64,000 bases of DNA. Source: Sphingomonas sp. FARSPH. Its GTDB lineage: Bacteria; Pseudomonadota; Alphaproteobacteria; Sphingomonadales; Sphingomonadaceae. A model generated the notes under the pieces. That model made no database searches. It had not been told where the DNA came from and saw nothing but the letters and a program-made list of their open reading frames with translations. The stretch's first letter is position 1. The number at the start of each line of letters is the position of its first letter. Positions 36,395 through 45,817 of this stretch are shown one piece after another. The stretch lies in assembly GCF_003355005.1 (NCBI RefSeq), contig NZ_CP029986.1:201222-265221 (forward strand). The letters run 5' to 3'. The position numbers were made by a program, and so were the translations under genes.

Positions 36395-37737
36395 AGGCCG
36401 GCTTTTCGCTCTTATGTCTCGCAGGTGCTCTGACAGGCTGCGCGCACTACACGCCGCTGCCGCTCGAGACCGGCGCGAACGCCTCGCTGTCTGTCCCGTC
36501 GTCGCGAGGACTGACGGCCGCGGCAGCGGAGCTCAAACGGCCCTTTCTCCAGCCGACGACGATCGATCTATCGCAACCGCTGGACCTGAACGCGATCGCC
36601 ACGATCGCCGTCATCGCAAACCCGGATCTGAAGGCGCAGCGGACCCGCGCCGGCGTTGCGGATGCGCAGGCATTTGCCGCCCGGCTGCTGCCCGACCCGA
36701 CTTTTAACATCGGCGCGAACAAGGTCTTGTCGGGACCCGATGTCCTGCTTGACCTTGCTTCTGCGCTCGGATTCGACATCCAGTCACTTCGGACACGCGG
36801 CGCACGGATCGCTCAGGCCGAGGCGCAAGCCCGTCAGGTCCGGCTCGATCTTGCCTGGGCCGAGTGGCAGACCGCCGGTCAGGCCCGCCTTCAGGCGGTA
36901 CGCGTTGTCGGACTGGAGCGTGCACAAGCGATCACGGCGGCGTCACGGGACGCATCGCGGTTGCTTCTGACGCGCACCCTGCGCGCAGCAGGCCGCGGCG
37001 ACCTGTCTGGCGATCAGATCCAGGCCGCCCGGGTCGCGGCATTCACCGCCGAGCAGCAGGCAAGAACCACCGAACGCGACCTGAACGTTGCGCGGTTCGC
37101 CCTGACGAAGCTGCTCGGGCTGCCGCCGGTTTCAATCCTTCGTCTGGCGATCACCAGCGATGCTGGCGCTCCGCCGGACGCCGATCGGCTTTTCGCCCTC
37201 GCGCGGAGCGCGCGCACCGACCTCGCCGCCCTGCGGCAAGGCTATTCCGCGCAGGAGGCTGCGGTCCGGCTCGCCATCATCCAACAATTCCCGACGTTGG
37301 ACTTGACGGTTAACGCCAACCGGGATTCCGCTGGCAATGTCCTGACCGGTCCCGCAGTCGCCTTCACACTGCCGCTGTGGAATCGCAACCGTGGCAACAT
37401 CGCCATTGAGCGCACGACGCGCGAGGCGCTGAAGGCGGAATATGAGGCGCGCTTGGTCCAGGCGCGGGCGGATATCGCCGCAGCAGTCGGCGGCATCGCG
37501 GTCGCCGAACGTCAGCGCGCCACGGCAATTGCTGACCTCCCGGCACTGACCCGCTTCGCGGCCGCCAGTCGCCGCGCCGCGAACCGAGGCGACCTCGCCG
37601 CAGCCACCGCCGAGACAGCCGAACAAGCTTCGCGGGACCGCGAACTCGTGGTGACACAGACAAGCCAGGACCTGGGGGAACAAATGATCGCACTCGAACT
37701 CCTGACCGGCACGCCCCGCGCGGATTGGCTGAAGTGA
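36391..37737 (+). CDS. TolC-family outer-membrane efflux protein
   Basis: A 448-residue channel protein with a lipobox-like signal (SLLCLAGALTGCAHY). The mature part has two long helical repeats (AIATIAVIANPDLKAQRTRA; GDLSGDQIQAARVAAFTAEQ; RAANRGDLAAATAETAEQAS), as in CzcC-like members. It is upstream of the adaptor with a 4-base overlap, so the order here (channel-adaptor-permease) differs from the first pump (adaptor-permease-channel). Confidence 0.88.
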   Translation: MKAGFSLLCLAGALTGCAHYTPLPLETGANASLSVPSSRGLTAAAAELKRPFLQPTTIDLSQPLDLNAIATIAVIANPDLKAQRTRAGVADAQAFAARLLPDPTFNIGANKVLSGPDVLLDLASALGFDIQSLRTRGARIAQAEAQARQVRLDLAWAEWQTAGQARLQAVRVVGLERAQAITAASRDASRLLLTRTLRAAGRGDLSGDQIQAARVAAFTAEQQARTTERDLNVARFALTKLLGLPPVSILRLAITSDAGAPPDADRLFALARSARTDLAALRQGYSAQEAAVRLAIIQQFPTLDLTVNANRDSAGNVLTGPAVAFTLPLWNRNRGNIAIERTTREALKAEYEARLVQARADIAAAVGGIAVAERQRATAIADLPALTRFAAASRRAANRGDLAAATAETAEQASRDRELVVTQTSQDLGEQMIALELLTGTPRADWLK

Positions 37738-38759
37738 GCGGCCGGATTGCGATCGTACTGGTGGGCACGGCGCTCGCCTCCTGCAGCGGTTCTGGCACCG
37801 ACACCCAGAAGGCTGCGGACCCGGTGGCGCTGGTCAAGCTCGCACCCGTGACGAACGGCGCGGTGTCAGAACAGACCGCGGTCTATGGCGCGGCGGAGCC
37901 AGGAGCCGGTGCCACCGCAACGCTGGTGGCTTCGGAGGAGGCGCGGATAGTCAGGATCGTGGCGCCGGTTGGGACGCGGGTCTCGGGTGGCCAGCTCGTC
38001 GTGCAACTCGCGCCCGGGCCGACCGCGAGCCTCGATCTTGTCAAGGCGAACAGTGATGCACGCGCGGCTGAGGCCGCCTATGCGCGGGCTGGACGCCTGC
38101 GCCAGGACGGCCTGGTCGGCAATGCCGAGGTCGAACAGGCTCGCGCAGCCGCCGCGACCGCCGGCGCAACCCGGTCCAGTCTTGCACAGCGCACCGCATC
38201 GCTCGCCCTGACCGCCCCATCAGCCGGCATTGTCCAAGCGGTCACCGGGTCGCCGGGCGATCTCGTCCAGCCCGGCGCGTCAATTGCGACCATCGTCCGG
38301 GATGGCGATGTTCGCGCTCGCTTCGGGATCGATCCGGCGATCGCGCGATCGTTGAGACCTGGGCAGCCAATCAGGATCGAGGGTAACGGAACCCGCGGCC
38401 AGCTCACGGTGCCGATCGATGCGGTCGATCCTGCCGTTGATCCGCAAACCCGGCTTGCCGCCGTTTTTGCGCGACTTCCGGTCGGCGCGCGGATCGGCAC
38501 CGGCGAGATCCTCACAGGCGCCGTCACGACCAGCGCTGGCTCGGGCCTCCCGAGCATTCCCTATGCCGCACTGATGGACGACGGCGGCCAGCCTTATGTT
38601 TTTGTCGTCACAAACGGCACGGCGCACCGGCGCAACGTGCGGACCGGGGCGAGTGACCGCCGGACCGTTGCGATTGTTGAGGGTGTCAAGCTCGGCGAGC
38701 GGGTCGTGGTCGAAGGCGGCACGGCGATCGAGGATGGCATGAAGGTTCGCACCCGATGA
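37734..38759 (+). CDS. RND efflux periplasmic adaptor lipoprotein
   Basis: A 341-residue membrane-fusion protein beginning at a GTG that overlaps the previous stop (GTGA). The lipobox is LASCSG. A biotinyl-lipoyl-like fold is seen (EARIVRIVAPVGTRVSGGQL; LTAPSAGIVQAVTGSPGDLV) around a short helical hairpin, then the barrel (IDPAIARSLRPGQPIRIEGN) and a C-terminal domain (VRTGASDRRTVAIVEGVKLG). It links the permease to the TolC-like channel. Confidence 0.9.
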   Translation: MSGRIAIVLVGTALASCSGSGTDTQKAADPVALVKLAPVTNGAVSEQTAVYGAAEPGAGATATLVASEEARIVRIVAPVGTRVSGGQLVVQLAPGPTASLDLVKANSDARAAEAAYARAGRLRQDGLVGNAEVEQARAAAATAGATRSSLAQRTASLALTAPSAGIVQAVTGSPGDLVQPGASIATIVRDGDVRARFGIDPAIARSLRPGQPIRIEGNGTRGQLTVPIDAVDPAVDPQTRLAAVFARLPVGARIGTGEILTGAVTTSAGSGLPSIPYAALMDDGGQPYVFVVTNGTAHRRNVRTGASDRRTVAIVEGVKLGERVVVEGGTAIEDGMKVRTR

Positions 38760-41700
38760 GCGTCCTGTCCCGCCACGCAAACGCGCTTATTTTGGCTGCC
38801 CTCATCATCGTTGCCGGGGGTGCCGCAGCGGCGTTGCGCATCCCGGTCAGCCTGTTCCCCTTCATCAACTATCCTCGGGTGGTGGTGGCGGTCGACGCCG
38901 GCGAACGCGACCCCGCGCAGATGGCGGCGCAGATCACCCGCCCGATCGAGATCGCACTGCGCGGCGTGCCGGGCGTGACGCATGTGCGATCAACGACCAG
39001 TCGTGGCTCGGCGGAGGTTGCGCTCTCTTTCCCCTGGGGTCAGGATATGGCCGGAGCCACGATGGCGACCCAGGGAGCACTCGCAACGGTCTTGCCCGAT
39101 CTTCCGGCGGGCGCGCGCTTCGAGGTGCGCCGATCAGATCCGACTTTGTTTCCCGTCCTGGGCGTCGCACTCACTTCATCCTCGCTTGATCCCCAGGCGT
39201 TGCGTCAGCTTGCCGATTTGAAGGTTCGCCCCGCCCTGCTCGCCGTGTCCGGCGTGGCCGGGGTCGATGTTCTCGGGGGAAGCGCCCGCGAGTTCGCGGT
39301 CGATGTCGATCCCGCACGCGCCACCGCACTCGGGCTCAGCCTCGCCGACGTGGCGACCGCGATCGGCAAGGACAATGCGGTTCAGGGCGTCGGGAGACTC
39401 GAGGATCGCCACAGGCTTTATCTGGTGCTGGCCGAGAACCGGCTTGCGTCGATCGCGGACCTCGCCGCCACGCCGGTCAAGGCGGGCCAGACAGCCGCTG
39501 CGGGGATCGTCACGCTTGGCCAGATCGCAACGATTACCCCATCGGTCGCCCCCAGTTACACCCGCATCACCTCGGACGGGAAAAGCGCGGTGCTCGTCAA
39601 TGTGCGCCAGTCGCTGACTGGGGACACGGTCGGCATCGTCTGGGAAACTGCGGCCCGGCTCAAGACGCTGGGCCTCCCGCCGAGCGTCACCGTCACGCCC
39701 TTCTATGATCAATCGGAACTGGTGACGGGGGCTGCCAACGCGGTGCGCGATGCGATCCTGCTCGGTGCCGTGCTCGCCGGGGTGGTGCTGTTCGTGTTCC
39801 TCCGTTCGGGCCGCCTCATGCTCATCACGGGGCTGATGCTGCCGGCCGTCCTCGCGGGAACGTGCCTCGTTCTGCTCGCGCTCGGCATGAGCTTCAACAT
39901 GATGACGCTCGGCGGGATGGCGGCGGCGGTCGGTCTCGTCGTTGATGATGCCGTGGTGATGCTGGAGCATATCATGCGGCGGCTCCAGGAGGGCCAGGCG
40001 TCGGACCGGCGCAGCATTCTTGACGCGGCGGCAGAAATGACCCGCCCGCTCGTCGGATCGACCACGGCCACCATGGTCGTCTTCCTGCCGCTGGCGTTCG
40101 TGACAGGCGTAACGGGGGGGTTCTTCAAGGCCCTCGCGCTGACGATGGTGGCTGCGCTCGGCCTGTCGCTGCTGTTCACGCGCTTCGTCCTCCCGATCGC
40201 GGCGGCACGTTGGGTCGGCGCCCGCGAAGCGGAGGCGGCCGAGCGGGCCGGTGGCGTCCTCGCCCGGCTCGGCCGCAGCTATGAATGGTCCGCCGACCGG
40301 GCGTTCGGGCGCCCGGCGGTGTTCGCGGCCATCGTGGCGCTGGTCTTCGTGGGGGCCGGATGGATGGCCTGGCGGCATGTCCCGTCGGGATTCATGCCCG
40401 TCATGGACGAGGGCGGGTTCATCCTCGACTACAAGGCGCAGCCCGGCGCGGCGCTTAGCGACACCGACCGACTGTTGCGCCAGGTGGAGCGGATCATCGT
40501 GGCGACGCCGGAAGTAGCGAGTTACTCGCGGCGCACCGGCGCACAGCTGGGCGGCGGGCTTACCGAAGCCGACGAAGGCGACTACTTCATCCGCCTGAAG
40601 GGCGGGTCGCGGCGTCCAATCGACGCGGTGATGACCGATATCCGCCAGAAGATCGACACCGACGTCCCCGGTCTCCAGGTCGAGACCGCACAGCTCATGG
40701 AGGACCTGATCGGTGATCTCACCGCGGTTCCGCAGCCGATTGAGGTCAAGCTGTTCGGCGATGATCCCGCGGTGCTGGCGACGGCGGCAAAGCAGGTCGG
40801 TGACGCCATCGGCCGCATCAGCGGGGTGGTTGAAGTCGTCGACGGGCTTCGGGTCGCCGGCGACACCGTGTCGATCGCGGTAAATCCGCAGCTTGCCCCG
40901 CAACAGGGTCTCGACCCGACCGGCGTCGCGGGGCAGTTGGAAACGCTGATCGGCGGCACGCAGGCGACGCAGGTCCGGCTCGGCGAACAGCTGATAACGG
41001 TGCGCGTGCGCGCGCCTCAAGCCCTGCGGTCGCGCGCAGACGAGATCGCCCGGCTGCCGCTCGTCGCACCAGATGGTCATCTCGTCCGCGTTGGCCAAGT
41101 CGCAACGGTTTCCATCGTCGGCGGCCAGAAGCAATTGACGCGCGAGGATCTGGCGCCGTTCGTAGCGGTGACGGCCCGGCTCGAAGGGCGCGACCTCGGC
41201 TCCGCGATGACCGAAGTCCGGAAGACCGTCGCCAATCTCAAGCTGCCCGCCGACGTTCGGGTCGATTATGGCGGCCTCTACACGCAGCAGAAGCAGAGCT
41301 TCGCCGACCTGACGTTGGTGTTCGTCGCCGCGTTGCTGCTCGTGGCGTTGCTGATCACCTTCTTGTTCGAGCAGCCGATGTGGACGATCGCGGCTGTAGG
41401 AACCGTGTTACTGTCGGCTGCGGCAGTCCTGATCGGCCTGTGGGTTACCGGGATCGAACTAAACATCTCGGCGCTGATGGGCCTCACGATGGTGGTCGGG
41501 ATGGTGACAGAACTCGTGATCTTCCTCTTGGCCGAACTCGATCCCTCAAACCCGCTAGACGCCGCCGGCTTGCGTGAAGCCGCCGGCAAACGGCTTCGAC
41601 CGATCGTCATGTCGGCGCTCATCGCGATCCTGACACTCAGCCCGCTGGCGCTGGGTCTCAGCCGTGGCGCCGGTCTTCAGCAGCCGCTCGCGACCGCGAT

Positions 41701-41803
41701 CATCTTCGGACTGACGGCGGCCGTACCGCTCGTCCTCTTGTTCCTGCCGGCGGCGCTCCTTGCACTGCGGTCGCGCAAGAACGGTGCCGTCACCGCCCCA
41801 TGA
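38756..41803 (+). CDS. RND efflux permease
   Basis: A 1,015-residue RND pump. The N-terminal helix is followed by SLFPFINYPRVVVAVDAGER. TM4 (MMTLGGMAAAVGLVVDDAVV, then MLEHI) carries the paired Asp for proton transfer. The second half repeats with ISALMGLTMVVGMVTELVIF and LRPIVMSALIAILTLSPLAL. Sequence places it between the metal (CzcA) and the drug (AcrB/MdtB) groups; the substrate is open. It overlaps the adaptor and the following methyltransferase by 4 bases each. Confidence 0.9.
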   Translation: MSVLSRHANALILAALIIVAGGAAAALRIPVSLFPFINYPRVVVAVDAGERDPAQMAAQITRPIEIALRGVPGVTHVRSTTSRGSAEVALSFPWGQDMAGATMATQGALATVLPDLPAGARFEVRRSDPTLFPVLGVALTSSSLDPQALRQLADLKVRPALLAVSGVAGVDVLGGSAREFAVDVDPARATALGLSLADVATAIGKDNAVQGVGRLEDRHRLYLVLAENRLASIADLAATPVKAGQTAAAGIVTLGQIATITPSVAPSYTRITSDGKSAVLVNVRQSLTGDTVGIVWETAARLKTLGLPPSVTVTPFYDQSELVTGAANAVRDAILLGAVLAGVVLFVFLRSGRLMLITGLMLPAVLAGTCLVLLALGMSFNMMTLGGMAAAVGLVVDDAVVMLEHIMRRLQEGQASDRRSILDAAAEMTRPLVGSTTATMVVFLPLAFVTGVTGGFFKALALTMVAALGLSLLFTRFVLPIAAARWVGAREAEAAERAGGVLARLGRSYEWSADRAFGRPAVFAAIVALVFVGAGWMAWRHVPSGFMPVMDEGGFILDYKAQPGAALSDTDRLLRQVERIIVATPEVASYSRRTGAQLGGGLTEADEGDYFIRLKGGSRRPIDAVMTDIRQKIDTDVPGLQVETAQLMEDLIGDLTAVPQPIEVKLFGDDPAVLATAAKQVGDAIGRISGVVEVVDGLRVAGDTVSIAVNPQLAPQQGLDPTGVAGQLETLIGGTQATQVRLGEQLITVRVRAPQALRSRADEIARLPLVAPDGHLVRVGQVATVSIVGGQKQLTREDLAPFVAVTARLEGRDLGSAMTEVRKTVANLKLPADVRVDYGGLYTQQKQSFADLTLVFVAALLLVALLITFLFEQPMWTIAAVGTVLLSAAAVLIGLWVTGIELNISALMGLTMVVGMVTELVIFLLAELDPSNPLDAAGLREAAGKRLRPIVMSALIAILTLSPLALGLSRGAGLQQPLATAIIFGLTAAVPLVLLFLPAALLALRSRKNGAVTAP

Positions 41804-42591
41804 TCGCCTTCCTCCTTGCCGCGGCGCTGGCCCAGGCACCGACGCTTCAGCAGCGCCTCGCGCTCCCGCTTCCCGAGCAACGCCGGCTAATGGTCGAGCG
41901 GATCCGCACCGATGTTCGTAAGAGCGCCCCAAGCGCCGCCACGCCCGCGCTTGACCGCGCGCTGGAAATAATCGGTAAGCTGCCCCGCGAGGACTTCGTG
42001 GCGCCCGAGGGTCGCCGCTTCGCCTATGTCGATACGCCGCAGCAGATCGGATATGAGCAGACGATCTCCGACCCCTATGTGGTCGCGATCATGACCGCGG
42101 CGCTCGACCTTCCGCCGGCTGCCAATGTCCTCGATGTTGGGACCGGTTCGGGATACCAGGCGGCTGTCCTTTCGAGCTTGGCTGCCAAGGTCTGGTCGAT
42201 CGAGATCGTGGATCCACTCGCCAAGGCAGCGGCGAAACGCCTGAAACGAATGGGCTATCGCAACGTCGCCGTCAGAAGCGGTGACGGGTTCGCCGGATGG
42301 CCTGAGAGCGCGCCTTTCGACGGGATCATCGTTGCTGCAGGCTCTGCAACCGTACCGCAGCCGTTGATCGACCAACTCAAGCCTGGCGGTCGGCTCGTCA
42401 TGCCGATTGGAAAGTCGCAGGTCTTCGAGCAGCTCCTGGTCATTACGAAGCAACTCGATGGTTCGCTAAGCCGCTGCTCGCTTGGTTGGGCGATGTTTGT
42501 ACCATTGACCGGCAAGGGACAGACCCCCGATGATCCACGGGCGCTGTTCGACCGATCGGTTCCGCTGTGTCACGGCAATCCGATCACCTGA
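41800..42591 (+). CDS. pcm: Exported protein-L-isoaspartate O-methyltransferase
   Basis: A 263-residue protein repair enzyme that methylates isoaspartyl residues using S-adenosylmethionine. Family motifs: REDFVAPEGRRFAYVDTP, IGYEQTISDPYVVAIM, the SAM loop NVLDVGTGSGYQAAVLS, and FDGIIVAAGSATVPQPLIDQ, LKPGGRLVMPIG. Unusually, it begins with a short signal-like segment (MIAFLLAAALAQAPT), so it may act in the periplasm. It is translationally coupled to the RND permease (ATGA overlap) as the last gene of that operon. How a periplasmic enzyme would obtain SAM is unclear. Confidence 0.85.
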   Translation: MIAFLLAAALAQAPTLQQRLALPLPEQRRLMVERIRTDVRKSAPSAATPALDRALEIIGKLPREDFVAPEGRRFAYVDTPQQIGYEQTISDPYVVAIMTAALDLPPAANVLDVGTGSGYQAAVLSSLAAKVWSIEIVDPLAKAAAKRLKRMGYRNVAVRSGDGFAGWPESAPFDGIIVAAGSATVPQPLIDQLKPGGRLVMPIGKSQVFEQLLVITKQLDGSLSRCSLGWAMFVPLTGKGQTPDDPRALFDRSVPLCHGNPIT

Positions 42592-43124
42592 GTGGATGCT
42601 TGCCGACCCGCCGCTTGTGGCGCGCCTGCTACAAGGAAATGACGTTCGTCGCGACGCACGGTCAACATGCTATTGGAAAGCCCAATGACATCATCCGACG
42701 ACGGTACGTCGATCATCGGGCCATAACTTCCGAAAAGATTTGATCGGCGATCGCAACGTAGCGCGACGATGGGAACCCCGTGAGCCAAGGCATCGAGCAA
42801 CCGGTGTTCATACCCGTCATGCAACCGCGCGAAAATAAATACGGCGCGAGGATCGCCAATCCAATAATCTCTGTCGTCTGCATCGGCGAACGAGGTGACA
42901 CCGTCGACCCGAAGCGCCTCGACCCATTTCGCCATTTTGCGCCGCTTATGCGCGCAACCGACGATCGTCAGCCGCTCGCCTAGCTTGCCCGCAAGGGCGA
43001 ACGCCCGGATGATTCTGATGAGCTGGCGGACGTCGCCGCTGTCCCCGAATGCGATGAAGGAAGGGTCCATAAAGGCAAGACGATGCTGTGCGGCGCTACC
43101 GCAGTCCGCCCCGTTAGGTCTCAC
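42570..43124 (-). CDS. Glycosyltransferase C-terminal-like protein, probably partial
   Basis: A 184-residue protein matching the C-terminal half of a GT-B glycosyltransferase: FIAFGDSGDVRQLIRIIRAF, LTIVGCAHKRRKMAKWVEAL, and FARLHDGYEHRLLDALAHGV followed by PIVALRC. The N-terminal acceptor-binding half is absent and the usual EGFG-type motif reads DGYE. It is therefore likely to be a remnant or a divergent relative. It converges on the methyltransferase gene with a 22-base overlap. Confidence 0.6.
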   Translation of the reverse strand: MRPNGADCGSAAQHRLAFMDPSFIAFGDSGDVRQLIRIIRAFALAGKLGERLTIVGCAHKRRKMAKWVEALRVDGVTSFADADDRDYWIGDPRAVFIFARLHDGYEHRLLDALAHGVPIVALRCDRRSNLFGSYGPMIDVPSSDDVIGLSNSMLTVRRDERHFLVAGAPQAAGRQASTQVIGLP

Positions 43125-43335
43125 AGCAGGTTGGACGTGGCGGCCGCGGCTCGATTAACCGGGGTCTCATGCGAAGCACGGGGCAAAGTTTCTACCGACA
43201 ACCCGGTTGCGAACGTTTTTTCGACCGGGCGACTGCGGCAAGGCACTCACCGTGCCGTCCGGCTGCGAGGTCATGGAAGGAGACGTTCGCCAACCGACGG
43301 GCGATACCTTGCGCACCTCGCCGGAGAACGACCGT

Positions 43336-44298
43336 ATGCTGATAACGATGCCGCTTTCTGCGATGGTTCAGCCTGTCGGTCCGCTATCCCCGGACGTGGC
43401 AACTGACCAGTCCGCTTCCGCGCTGCCTCCGGCATCGCCGCCGACCGCCGCGACCGACATCACGCAGACCGTGCCGACGGGGCCCTCCCAGCCCGACGCG
43501 ACCGGGGAGATTGTCGTGACTGGTCGTCGTCGGTCGGCAGGTGACCCGCTTGAGGCGATCAACGCGAGGTCCTTTGAGGCGACGCAGGCCGTCGACAAGG
43601 CCGTGTTCGGTCCTGTCGCTTTGGCATACAAGCGGGCCATGCCGAGCCCTGTTCGAAGCGGCCTGCGCAACTTCTTCAAAAACCTGCGCGAGCCAGTCGT
43701 TTTCGTGAACTACGTTCTGCAGCTTAAACCCGGCAAGGCCGCCGAGACTGCTGGTCGCTTCGCGGTGAACACGACGATCGGCGTGGCAGGCTTCGTCGAT
43801 ATGGCGAAGCGCAAACCATTTAATCTACCTCGGCGGCCGAACGGATTTGCATACACCCTGGGCTATTATGGGGTAAAACCTGGGCCTTTCATATTCTTGC
43901 CTTTTCTTGGTCCGACCACGGTGCGTGATGCCATCGGCGGGTTGATCGACCGCGCGGTCGTACCGGGTATCGGCGGACCGCCATTTAATCAGCCTGCGTA
44001 TGTCGTGCCAGCAACAGGGCTGGGCGTGCTCGATCGACGGGCTGAGTTCGATGAAGACCTGCAGCGCATTCGTGCGAGCGCAGATCCCTATGTTGCGCGT
44101 CGCGATTTTTATCTTCGGAAACGGCAGCGTGAGATCGACGCGTTGCACGCGTCGTCGCCGTCACATGCCAAAGTGACCGACCCGTCCTCGGCGCCTCCGC
44201 CGGCCTCTTCAGTCATGGTGCCGATTAACCCCGCTGCGGTCAAACTAACGCAGTGTTCCCCCACGATGGATGCACCAGCGTCCTCACCGATGTTTTAA
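43336..44298 (+). CDS. mlaA: MlaA/VacJ-family protein
   Basis: A 320-residue MlaA homologue. MlaA sits in the outer membrane and removes misplaced phospholipids for return by the Mla pathway. Family motifs: NFFKNLREPVVFVNYVLQLK, GRFAVNTTIGVAGFVDMAKR, TLGYYGVKPGPFIFLPFLGP and TTVRDAIGGLIDR. The N-terminal 75 residues are Pro/Ala/Thr-rich with no lipobox, and include GEIVVTGRRRS, a motif otherwise typical of TonB receptors in sphingomonads. The C-terminal tail is also low-complexity. The ATG at 43336 is a reasonable start; the frame is open back to 43207. No mlaBCDEF genes are nearby. Confidence 0.85.
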   Translation: MLITMPLSAMVQPVGPLSPDVATDQSASALPPASPPTAATDITQTVPTGPSQPDATGEIVVTGRRRSAGDPLEAINARSFEATQAVDKAVFGPVALAYKRAMPSPVRSGLRNFFKNLREPVVFVNYVLQLKPGKAAETAGRFAVNTTIGVAGFVDMAKRKPFNLPRRPNGFAYTLGYYGVKPGPFIFLPFLGPTTVRDAIGGLIDRAVVPGIGGPPFNQPAYVVPATGLGVLDRRAEFDEDLQRIRASADPYVARRDFYLRKRQREIDALHASSPSHAKVTDPSSAPPPASSVMVPINPAAVKLTQCSPTMDAPASSPMF

Positions 44299-44426
44299 GT
44301 CGGAGCAGTCGATCGCGCACGCGGGCTGACGAATCTGATCGCAGAGGTGTAGACGATAGTGGCGAAAGACTGGCTAAGTTGATCGCCATTCGGCGGTATC
44401 GGCACATCCACTACTGCCAACAAGGC

Positions 44427-44696
44427 TCAGAGCTTGTCTTTAAGGGCTTTGGCAGCCGCAAATGATACTTTCTTGGAGGCAGCGATGTCCATCGGCTTCC
44501 CGGTCGCGGGGTTACGGCCCTGGCGTGCCGGGCGGTCCTTCACCGAGAACTTGCCGAAGCCAGGAATCGATACTTCCTCCCCGCGTCCGGCCGCCTCAGC
44601 GATCTCGATAAAGACGGCCTGTATCGTCGCCTTCGCCTGCGCCTCGGTGAAGTCGGTTATGGCAGCGATCTTCTTCGCGAGGTCGGACGTGTTCAT
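44427..44696 (-). CDS. HU-family DNA-binding protein
   Basis: An 89-residue histone-like protein (MNTSDLAKKIAAITDFTEAQ, VSIPGFGKFSVKDRPARQGR, NPATGKPMDI, FAAAKALKDKL). It includes the arm motif RxxRNPATG. It binds and bends DNA as a dimer. The ATG at 44696 gives the normal length; upstream in-frame ATGs would add about 10 residues. It is a single gene on the minus strand. Confidence 0.93.
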   Translation of the reverse strand: MNTSDLAKKIAAITDFTEAQAKATIQAVFIEIAEAAGRGEEVSIPGFGKFSVKDRPARQGRNPATGKPMDIAASKKVSFAAAKALKDKL

Positions 44697-45129
44697 ACGA
44701 GGCATTCTCCGGTTGATCGTATGCAATCATAGTGGCTGCCGCTTGTGAGACAACCAAGTTGCTCGACCACATCAACGCCGGCATTTTTCGGCGGGATCGA
44801 TGGGTTCGACGATCGTGAAGGAGAGGGCTGCAGGCGAAATCGCTTTCGTCCGGCTCAAGGAGTCGCGGACAGCCTTGGAATGCCGACAATCGGACAGCCA
44901 AGCCTGAGGCGCGCGTGTTGACGGATCTCCTCTCAAGCGGCACGCCTACGCGCAAAAATGCGGTGATCGTTCTAACGGGCCCGACGGGAGATCGCGTAGG
45001 TTCCGCACCCGAAAGCACGAACCTCTGCGACACAACGCCGGCCCGGTCGGTCGAGGCTTCCAACTCGCTCTTGAGTTCGGTCCTGCGATCGTTGACCTCT
45101 TTCACGACGCTTAAGCAACGGGGGCAAAA
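44697..45129. other. Gap with no supported gene
   Basis: About 430 bp between the HU gene and the next plus-strand gene. A 35-codon frame starts at ATG near 44799 (MGSTIVKERAAGEIAFVRLK), but it has no clear ribosome site and no recognisable family. The longer minus-strand frame across this stretch looks like a shadow. The HU promoter presumably lies at the left side. Confidence 0.45.
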
Positions 45130-45579
45130 GTGGCGAGCTGCTGTTTCACGATCGATGTCGAACCCAATCTCCATCTCGCCTGCTTCCGACTTGCCGGCAC
45201 TTTCGCGGCCGCGGACGTTGAACGGTTGATCGTCGAGCGCGACCGAGCATTCCACGCCTTGACCTCAAAGCAGAATCGCCACCTCGCGCTCGTGGACATA
45301 CGGCATATGACGCCTCAAGGGTTGAGCAGCTTCGCTGCGTTCGGCCAGCTGTTGTTGCAGCGCGAACCGCGCGCGCTGCGCCTCGCCTTTCTCATCGTGA
45401 CAAATCTGGCGAGCATGCAGGCCCAACTCGCCGCCCATGGTCGAGGAGCACAATTTTTCTTTGACGAGGATCAGGCGCGATCATGGCTGCTTGCCCATGA
45501 CACCCCGCCTCTCGCGTTCCCGATTGTCGCTTCTGGCAGCGTGCTGCAGCTTGATCCGCCCCCATGTTCGATTGCTTAG
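45130..45579 (+). CDS. Conserved hypothetical protein (STAS/SpoIIAA-like fold possible)
   Basis: A 149-residue protein starting at GTG. It alternates strands and helices as in STAS or SpoIIAA-like proteins: TIDVEPNLHLACFRLAGTFA, ADVERLIVERDRAFHALTS, HLALVDIRHMTPQGLSSFAA, LRLAFLIVTNLASMQAQLAA, FFFDEDQARSWLLAHD. The C-terminal ending (DEDQARSWL) is typical of that group. Family-level assignment is tentative and no partner gene is evident. Confidence 0.65.
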   Translation: MASCCFTIDVEPNLHLACFRLAGTFAAADVERLIVERDRAFHALTSKQNRHLALVDIRHMTPQGLSSFAAFGQLLLQREPRALRLAFLIVTNLASMQAQLAAHGRGAQFFFDEDQARSWLLAHDTPPLAFPIVASGSVLQLDPPPCSIA

Positions 45580-45598
45580 AGAACAATGCAACCTCCTG

Positions 45599-45817
45599 CT
45601 AGTGACGGCCGAGAAGCGCGGCCGCGTGTTCCGGGATCCGAAAGTGGAGCGCCGCAGCCCAGCCGCCCGTCGCGAAAAGGAACCAAAGCGCGGGCGGAAG
45701 CTGCGGGGTGCGGACGTTCGGCGCCGTGCCCCACACGGACTCGCGATAGCGCTGCCAGACCCGATTGATCCGATGGCGATCACGACTCTCGCCCGAACCC
45801 GACCTACCCGGTCGCAT
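45599..45817 (-). CDS. Small hypothetical protein
   Basis: A 72-residue frame whose ATG overlaps the stop of the upstream small membrane protein (ATGCGACCGGGTAG). It has one hydrophobic segment in the second half (ALWFLFATGGWAAALHF) and a basic first half. I do not recognise it. The coupled overlap and sensible topology argue for a real gene, but evidence is thin. Confidence 0.4.
   Translation of the reverse strand: MRPGRSGSGESRDRHRINRVWQRYRESVWGTAPNVRTPQLPPALWFLFATGGWAAALHFRIPEHAAALLGRH

Noticed and set aside
39176..41134. A 652-codon minus-strand frame inside the second RND permease
   Set aside because: Shadow frame rich in Arg/Asp/His; the plus strand encodes a clear RND pump.
44596..45255. 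A 219-codon minus-strand frame overlapping the HU gene
   Set aside because: It overlaps the HU gene in another frame and has no recognisable domain.
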